Source of the DNA: Pandoraea sp.
GTDB taxonomy: Bacteria; Pseudomonadota; Gammaproteobacteria; Burkholderiales; Burkholderiaceae
Direction: 5' to 3'
Assembly (NCBI GenBank): GCA_031291335.1
Contig: JARLJF010000130.1
Span: forward strand, 1 to 36,690
DNA: 36,690 nucleotides
Shown here: positions 7,838-16,328 of the stretch, piece by piece
Numbering within the stretch: position 1 is the stretch's first letter
Layout: each line of letters starts with the position of its first letter
The notes under the pieces: model-generated
Databases searched by the model: none
Told to the model about the DNA's origin: nothing
The model's input: only the letters and a program-made list of their open reading frames with translations
Position numbers and translations under genes: made by a program

Positions 7838-9103
7838 ATGTCCAGCGATGTATCCGCTACGCCAACACCCGCGACGGAAAGCAACGCCGACATCGTGATC
7901 ATGGGCGCCGGGGCCGCGGGGATTTCCGTGGCCGCCAGTTTGCGCCGTCGTCGTCCGTCGCTCTCGATCACGATCGTGGACCCGGCCGACACGCATTACT
8001 ATCAGCCGGCCTGGACCCTCGTCGGTGCGGGAGAATTCGATCCCGCACGCACGGCGCGTCCGATGTCGAGTGTCATTCCCGAAGGCGTGCATTGGATCCA
8101 GGCAGCGGTCACCGCATTCGCGCCGGAACATCAGCAAGTCCTGCTCTCTGACGGTCGTCGCCTCGGCTATCGTTACCTCATCGTGGCGCCGGGTCTTCAA
8201 CTGAATTGGGAAGCCATCGACGGCCTGACCGACACACTGGGTCGCAACGGTGTGACGTCCAACTATCGCTTCGATCTCGCGCCCTATACGTGGTCGCTGG
8301 TTCGCGAGTTCAAGGGCGGCAATGCCCTCTTCACGCAGCCACCGATGCCGATCAAGTGTGCCGGCGCACCGCAAAAGGCGATGTATCTGTCGGCCGATAC
8401 GTGGCGTCAGCGCGGCTTGCTCGACAAGACAAAGATCGAGTTTCATCTCGTGGCACCGGCACTGTTCGGCGTGAAGGATTACATCCCCGCGCTCATGGAA
8501 TACGTGGAGCGCTATGGCATCTCGCTCAACCACCTCTCGCATCTGCGCGCGGTAGACGGCGAGCATCGCGTTGCCCGTTTCGAAATTTTTGACGCCGATG
8601 GTCAATCGCAGTTTGTCGACAAGCCGTTCGACCTTCTGCACGTGGTGCCGCCGCAAAGTGCACCGGACGTATTGCGCGCGAGCCCGCTGGCCGATGCCGC
8701 CGGCTGGTGTGAGGTCGACCCGGCCACGCTGCGTCACGCACGCTATGCCAATGTGTTCGGCTTGGGCGACGCAATCTCTGCCCCGAACGCCAAGACGGTC
8801 GCTGCCGCGCGCAAACAAGCCGTCGTTGTCGCCGAAAATCTGCTGGCGGCGATGGACGGCCGCCCGCTGGCGCTGCACTACGATGGCTATGGGGCTTGCC
8901 CACTGACGGTGGAACACGGCAAGATCGTGCTTGCCGAGTTTGGCTACGGCGGCAAACTGCTGCCAACCTTCCCCATCGACGGCACGCACGCGAACCGTTT
9001 TGCATGGATATTGAAAAAGTACGTGCTGCCAAAGGTCTATTGGGATTTCATGCTTCGCGGGCGAGAATGGCTGGCGCAACCCAGCCGCGCTGGCCATAGG
9101 TGA
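7838..9103 (+). CDS. sqr: Sulfide:quinone oxidoreductase-like flavoprotein (type II)
   Basis: A 421-residue FAD protein of the two-dinucleotide-binding fold: DIVIMGAGAAGISVAASL (residues 18-35) binds FAD, APG (117-119) is the second segment, and FGLGDA (307-312) is the C-terminal FAD contact. PIKCAGAPQK places a cysteine at 174 and GYGACPLT one at 354. The 180-residue spacing is close to the redox-active pair of mitochondrial-type (type II) SQR, which oxidises sulfide to a persulfide and passes electrons to quinone at the membrane. ATG 7838 has GGAGA just upstream. It stands alone, without a persulfide dioxygenase or rhodanese beside it. Other disulfide-reductase-like flavoproteins are possible but less likely. 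Confidence 0.85.
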   Translation: MSSDVSATPTPATESNADIVIMGAGAAGISVAASLRRRRPSLSITIVDPADTHYYQPAWTLVGAGEFDPARTARPMSSVIPEGVHWIQAAVTAFAPEHQQVLLSDGRRLGYRYLIVAPGLQLNWEAIDGLTDTLGRNGVTSNYRFDLAPYTWSLVREFKGGNALFTQPPMPIKCAGAPQKAMYLSADTWRQRGLLDKTKIEFHLVAPALFGVKDYIPALMEYVERYGISLNHLSHLRAVDGEHRVARFEIFDADGQSQFVDKPFDLLHVVPPQSAPDVLRASPLADAAGWCEVDPATLRHARYANVFGLGDAISAPNAKTVAAARKQAVVVAENLLAAMDGRPLALHYDGYGACPLTVEHGKIVLAEFGYGGKLLPTFPIDGTHANRFAWILKKYVLPKVYWDFMLRGREWLAQPSRAGHR

Positions 9104-9419
9104 AACCCGCACTCAATTTTCAATGAAGGGTGCCGTTAAAGGTCAAAGGACCCGGTTTCGCGACCGGGCACGAGCTTCTAGTCGGGCCACGCCTTGCGCG
9201 CGGTCTGCCTGATTGCAGGGGATGCGTAGCACCGGCCGGTGCGCCGCAACCGCCCCCTTGCACGACGGCCGACACATTTACGCGTCTTATGCAGAACATG
9301 ATTCAAGGGTTTTCTGGCGGCACGACCTGTTCGACGCGTGGGCTTCCTCTGTCCGCAGGCATTTCACGCGGCAATGACAAACGTTCAACCGTACGGGCGA
9401 CGCCTGCCCGCCTGCCGAG
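9104..9419. other. Intergenic between SQR and EAL genes, with a hairpin
   Basis: About 315 bp. A 6-bp hairpin CCCGGT (9151-9156) / ACCGGG (9163-9168) follows the SQR gene but lacks a T-run, so it is at best a weak terminator. The rest should hold the promoter of the c-di-GMP genes; no clear -35/-10 is seen. Confidence 0.4.
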
Positions 9420-10754
9420 ATGAACGATACCAACGCGCTGCGACGACAAGTCGTCCTCGCCGATCTGCTGCTGGATCGCCAGCGGCTGTTGCGCGCCCTC
9501 AGCCTCGAGTTGCGCACCCCGAGTCCGCCCGGCAGCCATAGCGCGCTGGTGGTGTTGCACGTAGGCCGCGGTCAGCGCAAGGCGACCAGCCAACCCGCGA
9601 TCTCGGATGCCGATCTGCTCGCCACGATCGCGTTTCGCATCGGCTCGCGCATTCGCCGTCGCGACCTCATCGGCCGTGTCTCCGACCAGCAGATTGCCAT
9701 CTTGCTACGCGACCTCGGCAGCCGCGAAGCCGCGTCGCAGATCACCCGCCGCTTCATCCGCGCCGGTGAATCGCCCGTGCCCTGCGGCAATGGCCTCCTC
9801 TATCCGATTCTCTCGGCGGGTGTGACTCATCTGCCGCAGGTGCCGGTCTGGCCGGCGACGCTGCTTGAACACACGTCGGACGTCGCCGATCAGGCCATTC
9901 GGGAGAGCGCGTCGCGTTTTCTCGTCACCGAGGCCCCGTCGGCCCCGACCGAAGGCATCAATCCGCCGGACGAAGCGGGCAACGAACACTATTGGCGCAA
10001 CGCTATCGGACGCGCACTGTCGGGCTCGGAATTCCGACTCCACTACCAGCCGCAGATTGACATGCGCACCCACCGGTTGACCGGTCTCGAGGCGCTCATC
10101 CGCTGGCAACGCGACGACGAACTGATCATGCCGGGCGAATTCATCCCGGCCGCCGAGCGCTGCGATGTGATCGGCCCGATCGGCGACTGGACGCTGCACG
10201 AGGCTTGCCGTCAGCTCGACCAATGGCACACGGAAGGTGAGGAGTATCCGCGTGTGGCCGTCAACCTGTCGGCACAGCAAATGCGCGTGCAAACGCTTGA
10301 GACGGTCCGCTACGCCCTCAAGCACCATCGCGTGCCGCCGGACAAGCTCGAGATCGAGATTACCGAGTCGTCGCTGATCTCTCACATCGACGAAGCCGCT
10401 ACGCTGATGAACGAACTCGTGGCGATGGGCGTGCGCTTGTCGCTGGACGATTTCGGCACCGGTTATTCGAGCTTTGTGCGGCTGAAGCGCTGGCCGTTCG
10501 GCACCGTCAAGATCGACTACCAGTTCGTGGCCGGCGTGCTGCTCGGCGGCTACGATACCGAACTGATTCGCGCCATCATTGCGATCGCCCGCAAGCTCGA
10601 GATCGAGACGGTTGCGGAGGGTGTCGAGACCAGCGCGCAACGCGACGCACTTGCATCGCTGGGCTGTCACGCCTGGCAGGGGTATCATTGCACGCGCCCC
10701 TTGCCGCCCGGGCATATCGAGACATTCATTCGCAACTGGCACGGGCGCCTGTAA
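9420..10754 (+). CDS. Degenerate GGDEF-EAL c-di-GMP phosphodiesterase
   Basis: A 444-residue cytoplasmic protein. The N-terminal part (about 40-170) has a GGDEF fold, but the signature position reads GRVSDQQ (85-91), so it cannot make c-di-GMP. The EAL domain (about 195-440) is complete: EAL (224-226), N282, E316, DDFG (D343, D344), K364, EGVET (E400) and Q420. These are the Mg2+ and general-base residues needed to hydrolyse c-di-GMP to pGpG. There is no membrane or sensor segment; the dead GGDEF may be a GTP-binding regulatory domain. The next gene, a diguanylate cyclase, starts 24 nt downstream, so the two opposing activities are probably co-transcribed. SD for ATG 9420 is weak (CCGAG). Confidence 0.92.
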   Translation: MNDTNALRRQVVLADLLLDRQRLLRALSLELRTPSPPGSHSALVVLHVGRGQRKATSQPAISDADLLATIAFRIGSRIRRRDLIGRVSDQQIAILLRDLGSREAASQITRRFIRAGESPVPCGNGLLYPILSAGVTHLPQVPVWPATLLEHTSDVADQAIRESASRFLVTEAPSAPTEGINPPDEAGNEHYWRNAIGRALSGSEFRLHYQPQIDMRTHRLTGLEALIRWQRDDELIMPGEFIPAAERCDVIGPIGDWTLHEACRQLDQWHTEGEEYPRVAVNLSAQQMRVQTLETVRYALKHHRVPPDKLEIEITESSLISHIDEAATLMNELVAMGVRLSLDDFGTGYSSFVRLKRWPFGTVKIDYQFVAGVLLGGYDTELIRAIIAIARKLEIETVAEGVETSAQRDALASLGCHAWQGYHCTRPLPPGHIETFIRNWHGRL

Positions 10755-10778
10755 ACGCGTCTGCAACCGCATCTGCCG

Positions 10779-12455
10779 TTGGCCAACGCCCTGTTCAATC
10801 GTCACCGCACCGCTTCCGCACTCGTAGGCGGCCTGGTCATTCTCGTGTGCGTCCTCATCGCCTGGGGACTCGCCCGCTTCGCCGCCGATCAGTTGGTGGC
10901 GAACCGCTCGGCGCGGCTGCTCTTCGAAGAGCGCAGCGTTGCGACCCGGCTCGCCCACGGCACCGTCCACACGGTCAACCAGGACTTGATGCTCATTCGC
11001 GGCATCCCGCAAGTGCTCGCCCAGATCGAGCAGATTCAGGATGCTGCCGGCAGCATCGCAGCGCATCCGCTCACAGAGATGCCACACGACAAGGTCCGGC
11101 AGACGCTGCTCACCAACCCGGCACTCAAGCCCGTCAATGAGTTGCTGCGCGCGGCGCAACTCTATTTCGGCGCAGATCTCGTATGGCTGGGCACGCCGGA
11201 CGGCGTTACCGTCGCCTCCAGCGACGCATACACGACCAACCCGCTGATCGGCGACAACTATGGCGACCGGGGCTACTTCAACACGGCCGTGCTCGGTGGC
11301 GCCGGGCAGCAATACGTCATCGGACGTAAAACCGGCCTGCCCGGCATCTACTTCACCGCGCCCGTCTATCGTGACGGCTTGCTCGTGGGCGTGATGGTGG
11401 TCAAGCTGGGCCTGCGCCGGTTGGCACACTGGGTCGATTCGGGAGCTTCATTCGTTACGGACACCAATGGGGTCATCGTGCTGGCCAACGACCCGACGTT
11501 CACCGGTCTCGCGGTCCCCGGTGCCGAGGTCTTCAAACTTACGCGAGCCGAGCGGCGCCATCTCTATCAGCAGGAAGACTTCACCGTCGTTCCAATCGAA
11601 GACTACGATCTGGCGCCCGGCACACCAGCGCTGCTGCAAAATTCGATCGATGACGAGGAAGGGGATCACAACACGCGCCTCGTCCGAGTGCGCCCCGACA
11701 ATCAACCGTATCTTCTGGAAACCGAACCGTCGGCGGACAGCGAACTGGTCATTTACACCATGAACGAAGCGCCAACGCTTGGCAGCCTGTCCATCGAACG
11801 GCGCCGCTATGCGGCTTTGGTCTTCGCCCTGTTGCTTAGCTCGGCGGGCGCGCTCTGGCTGCTCGTCCGCTATCTGCGTCGCGAAAAACTTCAGTTGACC
11901 GACACATTGGCCAAGAATGCAGCGCTTGAGCACGAGGTCAAATACGATGCCCTCACGGGTGCGCTGTCACGGGGTCACTTCCTAAAGCGCTTGCGCGCCG
12001 AGGTCGCACAAGCCGACTCAACGGAGGTGCCGACCTGCGTCATCCTCGTCGATCTGGACCATTTCAAGCAGATCAACGACACATGGGGCCATGCGCTCGG
12101 CGATACGGTGCTGGCAACATTCGTGCGTCTTTGTCACGATTCGTTACGCGAAGATGACATCTGCGGTCGTTTGGGGGGCGAAGAATTCGCTATTATCTTG
12201 AGTGGCGCCACCGAGGCACGAGCCCTTGAAGCCGCGGAACGCTTGCGTGAGGCGGCACGCACGGCTCGCATCAATGTCGATGGACGGCAGGTTCAGTTCA
12301 CGATAAGTGCCGGCGTAGCCCAATGGCACGCAGGTGACGACGACAACGCATGGCTGCGACGTGCCGACGCGGCGCTGTATCTAGCCAAATCTCGCGGACG
12401 CGATTGCTGCGCCCGCGAATCCGACCTCCGGGTACTCACCCGAGGCGGGTCGTAA
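10779..12455 (+). CDS. Membrane Cache-sensor diguanylate cyclase
   Basis: A 558-residue diguanylate cyclase. A first membrane helix (about 13-34) and a second (about 344-366) flank a periplasmic sensor of some 300 residues. The segment from RGYFNTAV to YFTAPVY (about 164-197) resembles the double Cache (PDC) domain of DctB-type C4-dicarboxylate sensors. The GGDEF domain begins at YDALTGALSR (389-398). GGEEF (466-470) is intact, and RxxD (457-460) five residues before it is a product-inhibition I-site. It should convert two GTP to c-di-GMP in response to a periplasmic ligand. The start is TTG at 10779, 24 nt after the EAL gene; no better start precedes the first helix. Ligand identity is inference. 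Confidence 0.92.
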   Translation: MANALFNRHRTASALVGGLVILVCVLIAWGLARFAADQLVANRSARLLFEERSVATRLAHGTVHTVNQDLMLIRGIPQVLAQIEQIQDAAGSIAAHPLTEMPHDKVRQTLLTNPALKPVNELLRAAQLYFGADLVWLGTPDGVTVASSDAYTTNPLIGDNYGDRGYFNTAVLGGAGQQYVIGRKTGLPGIYFTAPVYRDGLLVGVMVVKLGLRRLAHWVDSGASFVTDTNGVIVLANDPTFTGLAVPGAEVFKLTRAERRHLYQQEDFTVVPIEDYDLAPGTPALLQNSIDDEEGDHNTRLVRVRPDNQPYLLETEPSADSELVIYTMNEAPTLGSLSIERRRYAALVFALLLSSAGALWLLVRYLRREKLQLTDTLAKNAALEHEVKYDALTGALSRGHFLKRLRAEVAQADSTEVPTCVILVDLDHFKQINDTWGHALGDTVLATFVRLCHDSLREDDICGRLGGEEFAIILSGATEARALEAAERLREAARTARINVDGRQVQFTISAGVAQWHAGDDDNAWLRRADAALYLAKSRGRDCCARESDLRVLTRGGS

Positions 12456-12502
12456 CAGACTTCGGGCTTACCGGCCCGGGGTCGCCAACCCAGACCGGAC
12501 CG

Positions 12503-13783
12503 ATGCCCAAGACGAATCTCGCCACATTCGCCCCATCGCCGCTGCGCGCCATCCAACTCGGCACCGCAGCGCTCTGCCTGGCTCTGAGCGGTGCGGCAAA
12601 CGCCGAACTCTCACTCCTGCAACCCCCGCGCGCCCTCACGGGCGGCGCACCGTTGCAGTTGACCTTGCTGGCCACTCAGGACAGCCCCGGTCGCAAAACG
12701 ATCAAGCTGCCCGACGAAATTGTCGTACGCATCGCCAACGACGACTTCAAGCCCACACTACTCCACCTGAAGCGTGCGGCCGTGGCCCCTGCTGAAGTCA
12801 CGCTGTCGAACGGCCAGTTCCGGCGCATCGAGTATTCCGCGGCGCTGCCCAAGGAATTGCGCGGCACCGTGCGCATTGAACCGGTCGACTGGGATGCTTC
12901 AACAACCACCATCGTGCTTGATCGCGCTGCGCCGGCCGAACCCATGATCGCTGCCGCACCGGCCTCCGCCGCAGTGGGCGCCGCGCAAACCACGGGAGAA
13001 GGCGTGCCGGCATCGAGCGCGATCGCCAGCGCCGCGCCCGACACCGTTGCCCCGACAAGCGACACCGAGTTCGCCCGCATCTCGTCGAATGAGCCGATGT
13101 ACATCGCGTTCGGCAAGAACGGCGACGCGAATGCGCGCTTTCAACTCAGTTTCAAATTCCACATTCTCAAGCCGGACAATCCAGCGTCGAAGTCCTTCCT
13201 CGACAATCTGTACTTCGGCTACACCCAGTTGTCGATCTGGGATCTGCAAGCCGAGTCGGCGCCCTTCCGCGATTCGAACTACCGGCCGAGTCTCTTCTAC
13301 TACATCCCGGATACCGGCGCGCGCGCAAGCTGGTTCACGTCGCTGGGCATCGCGGCAGGTGTCGAACATGAGTCCAACGGCAAGGCAGGTCCCGATTCCC
13401 GCAGCATCAACACCGTCTTCGTCAAACCGATCCTGACGTTTGGCAACCCATCCGAATACCACTGGACGGTGGCGCCGAAGCTCTACGCCTATGTCGAAAA
13501 GAGCGACAACCCCGATATCCAGAACTACCGTGGGTACATGGACCTGCTGGTCTTGTGGGGCAAGCCGAACGGCTGGCAGATTGGTGCGACCCTGCGCAAG
13601 GGCATGAAGCGCAACTATGGCAGCGTGGATGTTCAGGTAACCTACCCGCTCGGCAAGCTGATCCCGGGCACCGGTGGTTACATCTGGCTCGGGTACTTCA
13701 CCGGCTACGGGGAAGATTTGCTCGACTACAATCGCCACTCACCGTCGCAGGTTCGGATCGGGTACAGCGTGTTCCGCTGGTAA
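12503..13783 (+). CDS. pldA: Outer-membrane phospholipase A with extra N-terminal domain
   Basis: A 426-residue OMPLA. The signal peptide ends ALSGAANA, with cleavage before E35. The C-terminal barrel (about 200-426) has FLDNLYFGYTQLSIWDL, EHESNG with catalytic H289 and S291, and N303 in RSIN. The spacings (+2, +12) equal H142/S144/N156 of E. coli PldA. The enzyme hydrolyses acyl chains of phospholipids that reach the outer leaflet, as a Ca2+-dependent dimer. Oddity: E. coli PldA is 289 residues, while here about 165 extra residues sit between signal peptide and barrel, as a beta-rich segment (35-140) and an Ala/Pro/Thr linker (about 141-188). It starts 47 nt after the cyclase gene on the same strand, so co-transcription is possible. 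SD before ATG 12503 is poor. Confidence 0.9.
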   Translation: MPKTNLATFAPSPLRAIQLGTAALCLALSGAANAELSLLQPPRALTGGAPLQLTLLATQDSPGRKTIKLPDEIVVRIANDDFKPTLLHLKRAAVAPAEVTLSNGQFRRIEYSAALPKELRGTVRIEPVDWDASTTTIVLDRAAPAEPMIAAAPASAAVGAAQTTGEGVPASSAIASAAPDTVAPTSDTEFARISSNEPMYIAFGKNGDANARFQLSFKFHILKPDNPASKSFLDNLYFGYTQLSIWDLQAESAPFRDSNYRPSLFYYIPDTGARASWFTSLGIAAGVEHESNGKAGPDSRSINTVFVKPILTFGNPSEYHWTVAPKLYAYVEKSDNPDIQNYRGYMDLLVLWGKPNGWQIGATLRKGMKRNYGSVDVQVTYPLGKLIPGTGGYIWLGYFTGYGEDLLDYNRHSPSQVRIGYSVFRW

Positions 13784-13801
13784 CGCCACCCCCGGGCTTG
13801 T

Positions 13802-13851
13802 GGGGACGGCGGAGCGCACATGGACAGCGCATGGCACTGCCCCGCCGCCCC
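13802..13851. terminator. Weak structured region between convergent genes
   Basis: GGGG (13802-13805) and CGGCGG (13807-13812) pair with CCGCCG (13842-13847) and CCCC (13848-13851) around a 29-nt loop. It has no T-run. It sits between pldA and the convergent EamA gene, so it may aid termination. Confidence 0.3.
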
Positions 13852-13857
13852 GCGGGC

Positions 13858-14280
13858 TCACAACACCAGCACGAGCGCCCCCACCACAATCAGTGCACCG
13901 CCGAGCGCCTCCTTGAGCGAGAACGGCTCACCGAGCACCACCCAGCCGACAAGCATCGCCATGGCAACACTGAGCTTGTCGAGCGGCGCTACCCCCGACA
14001 CCGGCCCCAACTGCAACGCGCGGAAGTAACAAAGCCACGACAAACCCGTCGCCACGCCGGACAGCACCAGGAACAGCCAGGTATTCGCGCTGAGGCTGGT
14101 CGGTCGCTGCCACTCGCCCCGCATGCCCACGATCGCCAACGTCACCGCAAAGATGATGACGGTGCGAATCAGCGTGGCCATGTTCGAGTTGACGTGCGCC
14201 ACCCCGAGCTTGCCGAACACTGCCGTCAACGCGGCAAAGAACGCCGAACCCAGCGCAAAGAGTTGCCAGCTACGCAGCAT
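13858..14280 (-). CDS. Small EamA/DMT-family transporter (single four-helix unit)
   Basis: A 140-residue membrane protein made of one EamA unit. Four or five hydrophobic helices start at WQLFALGSAFFAALTAVFGKLG, and the end LGEPFSLKEALGGALIVVGALVLVL is the typical EamA close. Full-length DMT exporters carry two such units (about 300 residues); single-unit forms work as dimers, like SMR proteins. It is complete, not truncated: start and stop are clean and GGTGAT lies upstream of ATG 14280. Substrate is unknown. It is divergent from the DUF1289 gene. Confidence 0.85.
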   Translation of the reverse strand: MLRSWQLFALGSAFFAALTAVFGKLGVAHVNSNMATLIRTVIIFAVTLAIVGMRGEWQRPTSLSANTWLFLVLSGVATGLSWLCYFRALQLGPVSGVAPLDKLSVAMAMLVGWVVLGEPFSLKEALGGALIVVGALVLVL

Positions 14281-14446
14281 AAAGAATCATCACCCTTTCA
14301 GAGAGTTAAGTACCGCCAACCCGAAACTCGTCGAAATGTCCACCACCTGAACCCTCCCGTAGGGGAATGGCAGCCGGTCCGGCCATCGGTGAGATAATGG
14401 CGCTTCCCTGTGACTCCACCCCGCCTTCCGGCCGAAATCGCCCTTT

Positions 14447-14680
14447 ATGTCCGAACTGCACGACCGCCCCGACAGCCCCTGCATTGGCGTTTGCTCGACA
14501 CTCTTCGACGACGTCTGCAAAGGCTGCGGCCGAACCGCTTACGAAGTGTCGAACTGGGTGTTCTTCACTGACGAAGAGAAGGCCGTGGTGTGGGAGCGCA
14601 TCAACCGCGAGGGCACGGCGATGCGCTATTGCGATAACGGGTCTACGGGATCTTCGGCGTCTAAGACTTCGCAGACTTGA
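14447..14680 (+). CDS. DUF1289 small cysteine-motif protein
   Basis: A 77-residue protein with the DUF1289 pattern: SPCIGVC (C12, C16), then CKGCGRT (C24, C27) and a W in EVSNWVFF. The four cysteines probably bind zinc or an Fe-S cluster. Family function is not established. A GATAAT at 14391-14396 could be its -10. SD is not evident. Its last 20 bp overlap the 3' end of the convergent aldehyde dehydrogenase gene. Confidence 0.88.
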   Translation: MSELHDRPDSPCIGVCSTLFDDVCKGCGRTAYEVSNWVFFTDEEKAVVWERINREGTAMRYCDNGSTGSSASKTSQT

Positions 14681-16094
14681 ACTGCAGCGACTTGTACTCG
14701 AGGAACTCCTCGAAGCCGTACACACCGTTCTCGCGTCCGTGCCCCGACTGTTTGAAACCGCCGAACGGCGCCTGCACGTTGAACTCCCCGCCATTGATGT
14801 CCACCTGCCCCGTGCGGATCTGACGCGCCACGCGCACCGCACGCGCCTCGTCGCCTGACCACACGCCACCGCCCAATCCGTAAATGGAGTCGTTGGCGAT
14901 GCGCACGGCATCCGCTTCGTCCTGATACGTGATGATCGAGAGCACCGGGCCAAAAATCTCCTCCTGCGCGACCGTTGCATCTGGCGTGACACGCCCCAAC
15001 ACCGTCGGCTGGACAAAGAATCCCGCTTCGAAGCCCTCCGGCACGGCATCCCCACCCGCGATCAGTTCGGCCCCTTCTGCAACCCCCTTGCGGATATAGG
15101 TCTGTACGCGCTCGCGCTGTGCTGCCGACGCCAACGGCCCGAGACGCGTTGTCTCTTCGCGCGGATCACCCAACGTAAAGCGAGCTACGGCCTCCCGGGC
15201 CAGCGTTTTGACTTCTTCATAGCGCGACGCCGGCACCAGCATGCGGGTATGGGCCGAACAGGTCTGGCCGGAATTCAGGTAGCAAGCGTTGAGTGTGCCT
15301 TTGACCGCTGCCGCGAGGTCTGCGTCGTCAAGCACAACAGAGGCCGATTTGCCGCCCAACTCCAACGCCACGCGCTTGACCGTTTGCGATGCCACTTCGG
15401 ACACGCGCTTGCCTGCCCGCGTCGAGCCGGTAAACGACACCATGTCGACGTCGGGATGCCGCGCCAGCACTTCGCCGACCACCGGCCCGAGTCCCGTCAC
15501 CAGATTGAATACGCCTGCCGGCAAACCGGCTTCGGCGATCACCTCCGCCAAGATGAACGCGTTGAACGGCGCCACCTCCGACGGCTTGAGCACCACCGTG
15601 CATCCGGCAGCCAACGCAGGCGCCACTTTCAACGTGATCTGATTCAGCGGGTAGTTCCACGGCGTGATCGCCCCGACGACGCCCACCGGCTCTCGCACCA
15701 CTAGCGAATTGCCCACGCGCGCTTCGAATTCGAACCCTTCGGCCAGTTCGGCGTACTTGTTCCAGTGGTAAACCGGACCGCCCACCTGAATCGCCCGAAC
15801 AAGCTTGATCGGCATGCCCGTCTCGCCCGTTATGACTTTCGCCAGATCCTCCGTGCGCGCCTTCAGGCCTGCCGCGATCTTGCGCAGATACCCGGCACGC
15901 TCGGCAGGTGACGTCGCAGCCCACGCATCGCGCGCCTTCCTCGCTGCGGCAATGGCTGCCTCCGTATCCTCTTTGGCCCCCTCGGGAATGCGGCCCATGA
16001 GCTTCGCATCGGCCGAATGGAAGACGTCCAGTGTGCCGCGTCCAACCGGCGTTACCCACTGGCCGTCGATGAAAAACTTGTCGTACGTAATCAT
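14661..16094 (-). CDS. NAD(P)+-dependent aldehyde dehydrogenase
   Basis: A 477-residue ALDH-superfamily enzyme of normal length. PWNYP with N147, LELGGKS with general base E245, and SGQTCSA with nucleophile C279 form the catalytic set. K170PSE contacts the coenzyme, and EEIFGPVL and PFGGFKQSGHGRE are family motifs. It oxidises an aldehyde to the carboxylate; substrate is not determined by these motifs. ATG 16094 has GGAGA about 7 nt upstream. It seems monocistronic. Its stop codon lies inside the convergent DUF1289 gene. Confidence 0.93.
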   Translation of the reverse strand: MITYDKFFIDGQWVTPVGRGTLDVFHSADAKLMGRIPEGAKEDTEAAIAAARKARDAWAATSPAERAGYLRKIAAGLKARTEDLAKVITGETGMPIKLVRAIQVGGPVYHWNKYAELAEGFEFEARVGNSLVVREPVGVVGAITPWNYPLNQITLKVAPALAAGCTVVLKPSEVAPFNAFILAEVIAEAGLPAGVFNLVTGLGPVVGEVLARHPDVDMVSFTGSTRAGKRVSEVASQTVKRVALELGGKSASVVLDDADLAAAVKGTLNACYLNSGQTCSAHTRMLVPASRYEEVKTLAREAVARFTLGDPREETTRLGPLASAAQRERVQTYIRKGVAEGAELIAGGDAVPEGFEAGFFVQPTVLGRVTPDATVAQEEIFGPVLSIITYQDEADAVRIANDSIYGLGGGVWSGDEARAVRVARQIRTGQVDINGGEFNVQAPFGGFKQSGHGRENGVYGFEEFLEYKSLQFKSAKS

Positions 16095-16250
16095 GCAATG
16101 TCTCCTACTGGCAGATGAACGTCGAACGGTCATTGTAGTCCGCTCTCCCCCATGCATCTCAGTCTCGCAGTGAATTCGGGCAGCGCCGATCCGCTCGTTC
16201 CGATATTCCGAGGATGTCATCGGACGACACGTCGCCAGTTGGACGCGCCG

Positions 16251-16287
16251 TAAACGCAAACAGGGCGCCTGCCATGCAAGCGCCCTG
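16251..16287 (-). terminator. Intrinsic terminator of ybiT
   Basis: On the minus strand: CAGGGCGC (16287-16280), an 11-nt loop, GCGCCCTG (16268-16261), then TTTGCGTTTA. It lies about 42 nt past the ybiT stop. Confidence 0.7.
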
Positions 16288-16328
16288 CCGGTATTACGAG
16301 TGCCGAGTAAGCGTCTCGGCAACTGCCG

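Noticed and set aside
7820..9112. 430-residue minus-strand open frame
   Set aside because: Mirror of the SQR gene, with no motif.
9705..11429. 574-residue minus-strand open frame
   Set aside because: Antisense to the EAL and GGDEF genes, which have complete catalytic motifs; the frame has no recognisable domain.
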